Source of the DNA: Alcanivorax sp.
GTDB taxonomy: Bacteria; Pseudomonadota; Gammaproteobacteria; Pseudomonadales; Alcanivoracaceae
Assembly: GCF_019431375.1 (NCBI RefSeq)
Contig: NZ_CP080267.1
Location: 3,289,933-3,353,932, forward strand
Length of the DNA: 64,000 nt
Direction: 5' to 3'
The translations under genes and the position numbers were made by a program. The notes beneath the pieces are model-generated. The model was not told the DNA's origin and ran no database searches. It saw nothing but the letters and a program-made list of their open reading frames with translations. Below, piece after piece: positions 16,196 to 24,244 of the stretch (positions within the stretch are counted from its first letter, which is position 1; each line of letters opens with the position of its first letter).

Positions 16196-16385
16196 GCCGG
16201 TTAGGCGATACTCCTTTGCGGGCAGCGACGGACTAGCCGCGGGCGAATGTTCGGATCATCGGCCCACTGATAGTCCCCCAATTGTCGGTGAAAGTTCCGG
16301 TTTTGTCAGGTGAGGCTGGCAAGTCAGGGTCAGCCAGTTCAAAAAGTGAACAGGGGATAACAATAACCGACAACGGACGTGAGCC

Positions 16386-18968
16386 ATGCAGGATTTGCTG
16401 ATTGGGGCAGCCTTGGGGGCACTGGCCCTGGCGATCATTCTTTTTCGCCGTGAGAGGGGGGCTCGAATCGCTCTGGCGGCACGGGAGAAACGCTTCCGTC
16501 TGACCATGGAGTATTCGCCCATTGCCATGGCGTTGATGGGGCCGGATGGCAGATGGTTGGCGGTCAATCGGGCTCTTTGTCAGCTTACCGGGTACCGGGA
16601 AGAGGCGCTGCTAGAGAGCACCTTTCAGCAGTTGATCTATCCGGATGACCTGCAGGATGATCTGCAGCAATTGGGTTTTTTGCTGGCGGGCCGGGTAGAC
16701 AGCCTGCGCCTGGAAAAGCGCTATGTCACCCGGGTTGGTGAGCTGGTCTGGGTGCGCCTGTCCATTGCCGGTGTGTGTGAAGACGATAGCGTTCGCTATC
16801 TGATTGTTCAGTGCGAGGATATCCAGGCCGAGAAGGAGGCAGAGCATGCGCTGGCGGAAAGTCGCCGTCAGCTGCAACTGGCTCTCTCCGCAGGAGGGGT
16901 GGGTATCTGGCAGTACAACACCATAACCGGTCAGCTGGATTGGGATGAGCGCATCTACGAGATGTACGGTGTCAAACCCGGGCAGGAGGGCGATGGCACT
17001 CTGAAAATCTGGTACGACCGCATTCACCCGGATGACCTGGCCCTGCTGAGACCCAGGCTGCAGCAGGTGATGGAGGCCCCTGGCGAGCTGGACGGTGAGT
17101 TCCGCATCCTCACTCTCGCAGGCGAGGAGCGCTATATCCGTGCCCGGGCGGAAACCACCCTGATCGGTCCGGACAAGGTGCCAGTGATGGTGGGCACCAA
17201 CTGGGATGTGACCGCCGAACGGGCCATGCAACACTCTCTGGCCCACGAGAAGGAAAGCCTGCGGGTGACCCTCAACTCCATTGCCGACGGGGTTATCGCC
17301 ACGGATCAAGGCGGGCGGATTACTTTCATGAATCCAGTGGCAGAATCGTTAACTGGCTGGCGGGAAGAGGATGCCGAGGGTGAGCCCGTGGATAGGGTGC
17401 TACAGCTCAGTGATGAGGAGGGGCGGCCAACACTGACCAATCCCATTGCCGTGGCCCTGCGCGGCGGTGACATGTGCTTTCTGCGCGAGGACTGTTTTCT
17501 GCTGAGCCGCGATGGCAGCCGCTATGAAATCCAGGATTCTGCCGCGCCGGTGAAAACCGCGGAGGGTGAAGTGAAAGGGGCGGTGATGGTGTTTCGTGAT
17601 GTGAGCCCCCGTCGGGCCATGCAGAAGAAGCTGCGCTACCACGCTACCCATGATGCCCTGACCGGCCTGACCAACCGGCGAGAATTTGAAAATACCCTGC
17701 AGCAGACACTGGATGACGGCATCGCTGAGCATAGCGTGTTGTGCTTTATCGATCTGGACCGCTTCAAGGTGGTTAACGATACCGCGGGGCATGTGGCCGG
17801 TGATGCCCTGTTGCGTGAATGTGCCCGGGTTATTGGTCGTCAGATTCGCGACGGGGATGTGGTGGCCCGGCTGGGCGGCGACGAATTTGGTCTGCTGCTG
17901 CGCGGTTGCCCGTCTGACAAGGCTGTGCAGATTGCCGAACGGCTGATCGCCGCCCTGGGAGACATCCGTTTCGCCTGGAAAGATTCTCTCTACGATATCG
18001 GCGCCAGCGTCGGTCTGGTGCAACTGGATGCTAATCTGATCAGCGTGGAAGAGGCCATGAGTCGGGCAGACGTGGCCTGCTACGCCGCGAAACACCGGGG
18101 ACGCAATCGGGTTTCGGTTTACACCCCGGATGACAGCGAAGCCTCTCGCCGGCACCTGGAATTACAGATGGCGGCGGGTCTGCGCGAGTCCCTGGAGTCG
18201 AATCGCTTTCTGCTTTATGCCCAGGAAATCCGCCCGATCGGCGGGGAAACGGATGCCTCCCATTACGAAATCCTGTTGCGCTTGCGCGACCGCAATGGCG
18301 ACATTCTCAACCCCGGTGCCTTTATCCCCGCGGCGGAACGCTACCAGATGATGCCGCACATTGATCGCTGGGTGCTCACCCAGGTGCTGGTCACGCTCAG
18401 CGAAGAACTGGCTGCCCTGCCGAACCTGCATCTGGCGATCAATTTGTCAGCCACCTCCCTGGATGATCCCACCTTTATTCCGTTTCTGGAAAACCTGCTT
18501 GATCGCACCACGGTGGCGCCCGAGCGGCTTACCTTCGAGATCACTGAAACCACTGTGGTCAATCAGCTGTCCAGTGCCAGCGAATTGCTGGCGCGGATTC
18601 GACAGAAGGGCAGCAAGGTGGCGCTGGATGACTTTGGCAGTGGCTTCAGCTCGTTCAATTATCTCAAGCACTTCCAGGTAGACTTCATCAAGATCGATGG
18701 CAGTTTCGTGCGCAACCTGCTCTATTCCAGTCTGGATCGCACCATTGTCGAATCCATCAGCGAAGTAGCCCACCGGCTGGGTGTGAAAACCGTGGCCGAA
18801 TACGTGGAAGATATCGCCATGATCCCGGTGCTGGAGCAGGCCGGTGTAGACTTTGTCCAAGGCTATGCCATTGGTCGGCCCCAACCGTTGACCATGCTGT
18901 TCGAGCAACTGGTGGCATCCTCGTTACTCCCGGGACAGCAACTGCGACTGGTGAATCGGGACGCTTGA
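16386..18968 (+). CDS. PAS–PAS–PAS–GGDEF–EAL c-di-GMP turnover protein
   Basis: The 860-residue protein has an N-terminal membrane segment (about 4-20), then three PAS regions (about 40-150, 165-285, 295-410), a GGDEF domain with intact GGDEF at 497-501, and an EAL domain from about 600. The EAL motif reads E-I-L at 628-630, a substitution that keeps the metal-binding Glu. The other phosphodiesterase residues are present: LAINLSA (Asn), TFEITET (Glu), ALDDFGSG (Asp-Asp) and FIKIDG (Lys). Both synthesis and breakdown of c-di-GMP are therefore possible. PAS sensing suggests control by redox, light or ligand, but no cofactor residue is recognised. The ATG follows a short 190-bp gap after divergent mtgA. 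Confidence 0.9.
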   Translation: MQDLLIGAALGALALAIILFRRERGARIALAAREKRFRLTMEYSPIAMALMGPDGRWLAVNRALCQLTGYREEALLESTFQQLIYPDDLQDDLQQLGFLLAGRVDSLRLEKRYVTRVGELVWVRLSIAGVCEDDSVRYLIVQCEDIQAEKEAEHALAESRRQLQLALSAGGVGIWQYNTITGQLDWDERIYEMYGVKPGQEGDGTLKIWYDRIHPDDLALLRPRLQQVMEAPGELDGEFRILTLAGEERYIRARAETTLIGPDKVPVMVGTNWDVTAERAMQHSLAHEKESLRVTLNSIADGVIATDQGGRITFMNPVAESLTGWREEDAEGEPVDRVLQLSDEEGRPTLTNPIAVALRGGDMCFLREDCFLLSRDGSRYEIQDSAAPVKTAEGEVKGAVMVFRDVSPRRAMQKKLRYHATHDALTGLTNRREFENTLQQTLDDGIAEHSVLCFIDLDRFKVVNDTAGHVAGDALLRECARVIGRQIRDGDVVARLGGDEFGLLLRGCPSDKAVQIAERLIAALGDIRFAWKDSLYDIGASVGLVQLDANLISVEEAMSRADVACYAAKHRGRNRVSVYTPDDSEASRRHLELQMAAGLRESLESNRFLLYAQEIRPIGGETDASHYEILLRLRDRNGDILNPGAFIPAAERYQMMPHIDRWVLTQVLVTLSEELAALPNLHLAINLSATSLDDPTFIPFLENLLDRTTVAPERLTFEITETTVVNQLSSASELLARIRQKGSKVALDDFGSGFSSFNYLKHFQVDFIKIDGSFVRNLLYSSLDRTIVESISEVAHRLGVKTVAEYVEDIAMIPVLEQAGVDFVQGYAIGRPQPLTMLFEQLVASSLLPGQQLRLVNRDA

Positions 18969-18981
18969 ATCCGGCACGACG

Positions 18982-19011
18982 TGTTGGCGCCATGTTCGTC
19001 AGGCGCCAACA
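18982..19011. terminator. Hairpin between convergent genes
   Basis: TGTTGGCGCC and GGCGCCAACA form 10-bp perfect arms around a 10-base loop. It lies between the stop codons of the c-di-GMP protein and the small periplasmic protein. No U-run follows, so the terminator call rests on position. Confidence 0.5.
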
Positions 19012-19019
19012 ATGAGGGC

Positions 19020-19325
19020 TTACTCCTTACCCATGGCGGGCGGCGTCAGGCTGTCGTTCGCCTTCCACGTTTCCAGTTCCCGGGTCATGGAGGGTTGCGT
19101 GGTTTCTTTCTGCAGCTCCCGGATCTGTTGCTTGAGTCGCCCAGCGGCATCATCGCCACTAGTGCTGCCGTGAAGCCGGGTCTGCGGCACACTGCTAAGG
19201 CCGTCATAATCCACCCCGTAGTTATCGTTCTCCTCATAGACATCATCACCACGGATATAGTCATAACCCTCGGCATGCACGACGCCGACCAACAGACCGG
19301 CAGCTATCAATACGATTCGCACCAT
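19020..19325 (-). CDS. Small exported protein of unknown function
   Basis: The 101-residue product starts MVRIVLIAAGLLVGVVHAEG, a typical Sec signal peptide with cleavage likely after HA. The mature part is short, acidic and tyrosine-rich (YDYIRGDDVYEENDNYG), followed by a charged helical stretch (RLKQQIRELQKETT). The ATG at 19325 is preferred to the longer frame from 19388, because only it places the hydrophobic segment at the N-terminus. No family recognised. The gene is divergent from the photolyase operon. Confidence 0.65.
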   Translation of the reverse strand: MVRIVLIAAGLLVGVVHAEGYDYIRGDDVYEENDNYGVDYDGLSSVPQTRLHGSTSGDDAAGRLKQQIRELQKETTQPSMTRELETWKANDSLTPPAMGKE

Positions 19326-19444
19326 GGGGTTTCTCCCTGTCTGTTCCTTACCGGGTGGGACCGGCTCACCCGGGCCGGGTTCCTTCACCCGGTGGCCACT
19401 CCCCTGACGGCATCCTAAAGCTTTGTGATGTTGCGGGAGAGGTC

Positions 19445-20965
19445 GTGAAAGTCGGAATCATTCTGGGTGATCAGCTCAGCCTGTCCCTGCCCACGCTGCA
19501 GGCACTGGACAAGAACCATGACCGGCTGGTGATGGCGGAGGTGCCTGCCGAGGCCACCTACGTGGGCCATCACAAGCAGAAGATTGCCTTTGTCTTCAGC
19601 GCCATGCGCCACTTCGCCGCGGACCTGCGCGAGGCGGGCTGGCAACTGGATTACCTTGCCTATGGCGATCATGACCACACCAGTCTGCTCGATGTGCTGG
19701 TGCCGGTCTGTGAATCCGCTGAAGAGCTCGTGGTGACCCATTGCGGCGAATACCGTCTGCAGCAGCAGATCGACAAGCAGTGGCTCGAGCAATTGTCTTG
19801 CCCCGTCACCTGCCTGGAAGACAGTCGATTCCTCTGCGCCCCAGCCTTCTTCCGGCGTTGGGCCAGCGGCAAAAAACAGCTGCGCATGGAGTTCTTCTAT
19901 CGGGAAATGCGCCGTCTTACCGGTCTGCTTATGGAAGGGGACGAGCCGGTGGGCGGGCAGTGGAATTTCGATGCCAGCAACCGCAAGGCCTACAAGGGGG
20001 AGGTCCCCTTGCCCGTGGACCTTTCTTTCCCTCGCGATGCCATCGACGCGGACGTGCTGGCGCTGGTGGAGCAGCACTTCCCCGACCACATCGGCAACCT
20101 GACCGATTTTCGCTGGGGCACCACCGCCGCCCAGGCACAGCAGGCGCTGGCACACTTTATCGAACAACGACTCCCGCACTTTGGCGATTTTCAGGATGCC
20201 ATGGTCACCGGCGAAGACACCCTGTTCCACAGTCTGCTGTCGCCGTATCTGAACATTGGCCTGCTGGACCCGCTGGCGGTTTGTCAGGCCGCTGAGCAGG
20301 CTTACTGGGAGGGTCAGGCGCCACTCAATGCGGTGGAGGGCTTCATTCGCCAGATATTGGGCTGGCGGGAATATGTGCGGGGTATCTACTGGCTGTTGAT
20401 GCCGGATTACGCCGCAGAAAACCGGCTCAACAATCAGCGTTCGCTGCCCGGTTATTACTGGAGTGGCGACACGCGCATGCACTGCATGTCGGAATCACTG
20501 CGCAACACCCTGGACCACGCGTATGCCCATCATATCCAGCGGTTGATGGTCACCGGCAACTTTGCCTTGCTGCTGGGGGTGCTGCCGGAGGCCATCTGCC
20601 AGTGGTACCTGGAGGTGTATGCAGATGCCTACGACTGGGTGGAGTTGCCCAACACCCTGGGCATGGTGATGCATGCGGATGGCGGCTATCTGGGTAGCAA
20701 ACCCTACGCCGCGTCCGGCAGTTACATCAATCGCATGTCCGACTATTGCAAGCACTGCCAGTACAACGTCAAAACCGCCAGTGATGATGACAGCTGCCCG
20801 TTCAACAGCCTCTACTGGCATTTCATTCACCGCCACCGCAGCCAGTTTCAGAATAACCACCGTATGCGCATGATCTATCGCAACCTGGATCGCATGGACC
20901 CGGCCAAGGTCAGCGCCATGCTCGATCGGGCGGAGCAGTTGCTGGCGGACCCGGAGGCTCTGTGA
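19445..20965 (+). CDS. FeS-type bacterial photolyase/cryptochrome (PhrB/CryB-like)
   Basis: The 506-residue product belongs to the 'deoxyribodipyrimidine photolyase-related' group, the iron-sulfur bacterial cryptochromes and (6-4) photolyases. It begins VKVGIILGDQLS, has a Rossmann-like antenna domain, then the FAD domain with EGFIRQILGWREYVRG and LPNTLGMVMHADGG. The C-terminal SDYCKHCQYN and DSCPFNSLYW segments supply three of the four cysteines that bind the 4Fe-4S cluster in this group. It likely repairs UV photoproducts. The GTG at 19445 with GGGAG five bases upstream is chosen; the frame upstream is unrelated. It is the first gene of a four-gene overlapping operon. Confidence 0.88.
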   Translation: MKVGIILGDQLSLSLPTLQALDKNHDRLVMAEVPAEATYVGHHKQKIAFVFSAMRHFAADLREAGWQLDYLAYGDHDHTSLLDVLVPVCESAEELVVTHCGEYRLQQQIDKQWLEQLSCPVTCLEDSRFLCAPAFFRRWASGKKQLRMEFFYREMRRLTGLLMEGDEPVGGQWNFDASNRKAYKGEVPLPVDLSFPRDAIDADVLALVEQHFPDHIGNLTDFRWGTTAAQAQQALAHFIEQRLPHFGDFQDAMVTGEDTLFHSLLSPYLNIGLLDPLAVCQAAEQAYWEGQAPLNAVEGFIRQILGWREYVRGIYWLLMPDYAAENRLNNQRSLPGYYWSGDTRMHCMSESLRNTLDHAYAHHIQRLMVTGNFALLLGVLPEAICQWYLEVYADAYDWVELPNTLGMVMHADGGYLGSKPYAASGSYINRMSDYCKHCQYNVKTASDDDSCPFNSLYWHFIHRHRSQFQNNHRMRMIYRNLDRMDPAKVSAMLDRAEQLLADPEAL

Positions 20966-21117
20966 GACGCGGCTGGAAGGGCAACAAGGCGGCGCTGCCG
21001 GAGAAGACCTGCCCGGTCTGCCAGCGGCCTTTCAGTTGGCGTCGCAAATGGGCGCGGCACTGGGAGCAGGTGGTGTACTGCAGTGAACGCTGTCGTCGTC
21101 AGGGGAGGCCACAATGA
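20962..21117 (+). CDS. DUF2256 small zinc-ribbon-like protein
   Basis: The 51-residue product has two CxxC-type pairs, KTCPVCQRPFSWRRKW and VYCSERCRRQ, on a strongly basic background. This is the DUF2256 pattern, seen in short proteins often encoded beside photolyase or cryptochrome genes. It probably binds zinc, and its basic surface suggests nucleic acid contact, but no activity is known. The GTG start overlaps the preceding stop by 4 bp (GTGA), and its own stop overlaps the next ATG by 4 bp (ATGA). Both overlaps indicate translational coupling. It is too short for simple gene-finders and easily missed. Confidence 0.85.
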   Translation: MRRGWKGNKAALPEKTCPVCQRPFSWRRKWARHWEQVVYCSERCRRQGRPQ

Positions 21118-22538
21118 TTACCGTGGTCTGGTTCCGTCAGGATTTACGCGTGGCAGACCAGCCGCTGCTGCAGCGGGCGGCCAGCCTGTCGCAGCCGATG
21201 CTGGGCCTGTATCTGTTGCCCGATCACTGGTTGCAAGCGGACGCGGACGGCATGGATCGGTTGGGCCCGGCCAAGTCCGCCTTTCTGCTGGAAAGCCTCG
21301 ACGACTTGCAGGCGCAGTTGGCGCAACGCGGTCTGGTCCTGCAGTGTCTGCGGGCGGACCCGGTAACCCTGTTTGGCCACTGGCATGCCAGCCAGCCTTT
21401 GCAGGTGGTTACCGCGGTGGCCCAGGCCCCGGAAGAAGTCGCCATGATTGCCGCACTGCGACAGGCCGGCATCCGGGTTGTCGAGGAAGAGACCCAGACC
21501 TTGCTTGCCGCCGAGGCCTTGCCCTGGGAGGGATCGTTCCCGGCCACCTTCAGCCGTTTCCGGCGCAAGGTGGAGACCCGGGACGGTGTACCGGTCACGG
21601 TGCCGGACGGTCCTGCGCCGTCCCTTATTGCCGCCCAACGTCTGCCGCCTCCAGCCTTCGCCGAACCGGCCCGCGAACGATTGGAGAAACGCTGCCAGCA
21701 CTGGCAGCGCAATCCCCGCGACTATTTTTCCCTGAGCGGTGGCGAGCAGGCCGGTCTGCAGTGGCTGGAGCATTATCTGTTTGAAAGCCGCAGCGTAGAC
21801 CACTACAAGCAGACTCGAAATCAGCTGATTGGCGAGCACTACTCCAGCCGTCTGAGCGCCTTCCTGGCCTGGGGCAATGTGTCTGTGAGGCGGGCCTGGC
21901 AGCGCATTCTCGACTATGAGGCCGTTCAGGGTGCCAACCCGGGCAGTGAATGGCTGCGGGTGGAATTGCTGTGGCGGGAGTTCTATCACTGGTCGCTGCG
22001 GGAACACGGTGCGCGGGTGTTTCATTATGCCGGGCTCAATGATCAGGCTCCGCGGCGACCGGAACCGGCACCCTCGCTGGCGGGGGAGTACTGGCACCGT
22101 TGGTGTCAAGCCGAGACCGGGCTGCCCTTTATCGATGCCAACCTGCGCGAACTGATGACCACAGGCTATGCCTCCAACCGGGGGCGGCAGAACCTGGCCA
22201 GCTTCTGGGTCAACGATATGGGGCTGGACTGGCGTCGGGGCGCCCGCTGGTTTCAGCATTACCTGGTGGACGATGATGTGGCTTCCAACTGGGGCAACTG
22301 GGCCTACATCGCCGGGGTGGGCCACGATGCTCGCGGCGGTCGACGCTTCAGTCCCACCCGCCAGTGCCAGCAGTACGATCCCCGGGGCGAGCATCTGCAT
22401 TACTGGTTGCACGCCCTGCGGGGACTCTCTGCGCGTCAGTGTTTGTCACTGCACTTCACCTTTGGTCAGGCGGATCCGTTGCCCGATTACCCGGCGGCCA
22501 TGCTGCCGCTTCTTGCTGTGGATCGGACACTGGCATGA
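21114..22538 (+). CDS. DASH-type cryptochrome/photolyase
   Basis: The 474-residue protein starts MITVVWFRQDLRVADQPLL, the antenna-domain signature of photolyases. It carries the cryptochrome-DASH FAD-domain motifs YKQTRNQLIG, ELLWREFYHW, TGYASNRGRQNLASFWVND, DWRRGARWFQHYLVDDD and SNWGNWAYIAGVGHD. DASH proteins repair cyclobutane dimers in single-stranded or looped DNA and may also sense blue light. It overlaps DUF2256 upstream and the next photolyase gene downstream by 4 bp each. Confidence 0.9.
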   Translation: MITVVWFRQDLRVADQPLLQRAASLSQPMLGLYLLPDHWLQADADGMDRLGPAKSAFLLESLDDLQAQLAQRGLVLQCLRADPVTLFGHWHASQPLQVVTAVAQAPEEVAMIAALRQAGIRVVEEETQTLLAAEALPWEGSFPATFSRFRRKVETRDGVPVTVPDGPAPSLIAAQRLPPPAFAEPARERLEKRCQHWQRNPRDYFSLSGGEQAGLQWLEHYLFESRSVDHYKQTRNQLIGEHYSSRLSAFLAWGNVSVRRAWQRILDYEAVQGANPGSEWLRVELLWREFYHWSLREHGARVFHYAGLNDQAPRRPEPAPSLAGEYWHRWCQAETGLPFIDANLRELMTTGYASNRGRQNLASFWVNDMGLDWRRGARWFQHYLVDDDVASNWGNWAYIAGVGHDARGGRRFSPTRQCQQYDPRGEHLHYWLHALRGLSARQCLSLHFTFGQADPLPDYPAAMLPLLAVDRTLA

Positions 22539-24040
22539 CGGTGCAAGTGGTCTGGTTCAAGCGCGACCTGCGCGCACATGATCACGGCCCGCTGACCCGT
22601 GCCTGTCGGCAGGGCCCGGTGTTGCCGCTGTATATCCTGGAGCCGGCGTACTGGCAGCAGCCGGACACCAGCCTTCGGCAATGGCGTTTTGTGGCGGAAA
22701 GCCTGCGCGATCTGCGCGGGCAACTGGCCCGGCTGGGGTTGCCCCTGTGGGTGCTGGAAGGGGAGGCCGTCACCGTGCTGGCGGGCCTGCAGCAACGGTT
22801 TGGTGACATGGTGCTGCACAGTCACGAGGAATACGGCGGCGCCTGGACCTACGCCCGCGACCGGGCCGTGAAGCAGTGGTGCCGGGAGCAGCAGGTGCCG
22901 TGGCATGAGGAGGCGCCTTTTGGTGTTCAACGCCCCTGTCTGGACCGGGATCACTGGGGCGCACACTGGCAGGATTTCATGACCCGACCGCTGGCTACGC
23001 TGCCGTCCACTATTCAGGCGGCAGCCCCCGCCGATCCCTGGCCGGATTTGCGCATCGCCCGAGGTGCAGACCGTTCCGACTGCCCGGGGCGTCAGCATGG
23101 TGGCACCGATACGGCGGAACCGGTTTGGCAGAGTTTTCTTGAGCGACGGGCACGGGGTTATCGTGGCGGCATTAGTGCGCCGCAAAAAGCGGAACACTGC
23201 GGCGCGCGCATCAGCCCCTATCTGGCCTGGGGCTGTCTGAGCCTGCGCCGGGTGGTGCAGGAGACCTGGGAGGCGCTGGAGCAGGAGGATGACCCGGCCC
23301 TGCGGGCGGGGCTGTCCGCCTTTGAATCGCGCCTGTGGTGGCACTGCCACTTTATCCAGAAACTGGAAGACCAGGTGTCCATGGAGACCTGCAGCGTGCA
23401 TCCGCTATTGCGCAACCTGCGCGATGGGCCGGTTAACCGGCAGTGGTTGTCGGCCTGGCAGAGCGGCCACACCGGCTGGCCGCTGGTGGATGCGGCCATG
23501 CGTTATCTGCACCACCATGGCTGGATCAACTTCCGCATGCGCGCCATGCTGGTGTCCATGGCCTGTTACCCGCTCTGGTTGCACTGGCGGGAACCGGCGC
23601 TGCATCTGGCGCGCCTGTTTGTGGATTACGAGCCGGGCATCCATTTCCCCCAGGTACAGATGCAGGCCGGCGTCACCGGCATCAATGCGCTGCGCATGTA
23701 CAACCCCACCTTGCAGGCCCGCAAACTGGACCCGGATGGCACCTTTATTCGCCGCTGGGTCCCCGAGCTGGGCAAGGTCTCGTCCACCTGGATTCATCAG
23801 CCCTGGCAGATGGGCCCGCGCCAGCAACGGGACGCCGGCGTGGTGATCGGGCAGGATTACCCGGCACCGCTGGTGTGTTTCGAGACAGCAGCGAGGCAGG
23901 CCCGCAAGCATCTGGCGGAAGCTCGCCAACAGGCAGGCTTCCGGGACGAGAGCCGGATGGTCAACCAGCGTCACGGTAGTCGACGTCGCCGGTCGCGCCG
24001 TGGCGGCAAGCCGGACAAGTCGCAGTTGTCCCTGTTTTGA
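22535..24040 (+). CDS. Third photolyase/cryptochrome-family protein
   Basis: The 501-residue product begins MTVQVVWFKRDLRAHDHGPL (photolyase N-terminal domain). It has the FAD-binding domain: RISPYLAWGCLSLRRVVQE, FESRLWWHCHFIQKLED, AMRYLHHHGWINFRMRAMLVS and LFVDYEPGIHFPQVQMQAGVTGINALRMYNP. It lacks the DASH-specific GNWAYIAGVG motif and the FeS cysteines, so it is a separate lineage of the superfamily; I cannot choose between a photolyase and a cryptochrome role. The C-terminus is strongly basic. The ATG at 22535 overlaps the preceding TGA; the longer frame from 22364 is rejected because it lies wholly within the DASH gene. Confidence 0.85.
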   Translation: MTVQVVWFKRDLRAHDHGPLTRACRQGPVLPLYILEPAYWQQPDTSLRQWRFVAESLRDLRGQLARLGLPLWVLEGEAVTVLAGLQQRFGDMVLHSHEEYGGAWTYARDRAVKQWCREQQVPWHEEAPFGVQRPCLDRDHWGAHWQDFMTRPLATLPSTIQAAAPADPWPDLRIARGADRSDCPGRQHGGTDTAEPVWQSFLERRARGYRGGISAPQKAEHCGARISPYLAWGCLSLRRVVQETWEALEQEDDPALRAGLSAFESRLWWHCHFIQKLEDQVSMETCSVHPLLRNLRDGPVNRQWLSAWQSGHTGWPLVDAAMRYLHHHGWINFRMRAMLVSMACYPLWLHWREPALHLARLFVDYEPGIHFPQVQMQAGVTGINALRMYNPTLQARKLDPDGTFIRRWVPELGKVSSTWIHQPWQMGPRQQRDAGVVIGQDYPAPLVCFETAARQARKHLAEARQQAGFRDESRMVNQRHGSRRRRSRRGGKPDKSQLSLF

Positions 24041-24191
24041 CAAGGCGGGGAGGTATTGGCGATTGAAGAAACGCGGTAACGATCCAACCGGAAATCTTTA
24101 ACGCCATGGCCGTATTACCCCGAGATCCAGCCTTTCCTTATCACCTCCTCACCGGGTGAAGGCCCGCCGCCGGGTTCTACTGGCGCATATC

Positions 24192-24230
24192 GAAACGAAA
24201 AAACCACCGCAAGCGGTGGTTTTTCGTTTC
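24192..24230. terminator. Bidirectional intrinsic terminator
   Basis: A long stem (left arm 24192-24210, right arm 24213-24230, 2-base loop) has CCACCGC/GCGGTGG at its core, A-runs on the left and TTTTT on the right. It ends both the photolyase operon and the convergent subtilisin gene. The 150 bp before it holds nothing else clear. Confidence 0.85.
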
Positions 24231-24244
24231 CGGGCAAGGCGTGT

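Noticed and set aside
21144..22412. Minus-strand frame opposite the DASH gene
   Set aside because: Gln/His/Gly-rich antisense shadow; the plus strand has clear DASH motifs.
22364..22534. Upstream extension of the third photolyase
   Set aside because: Lies entirely in the DASH coding region in another frame; the ATG at 22535 overlaps the preceding stop and starts the photolyase fold.
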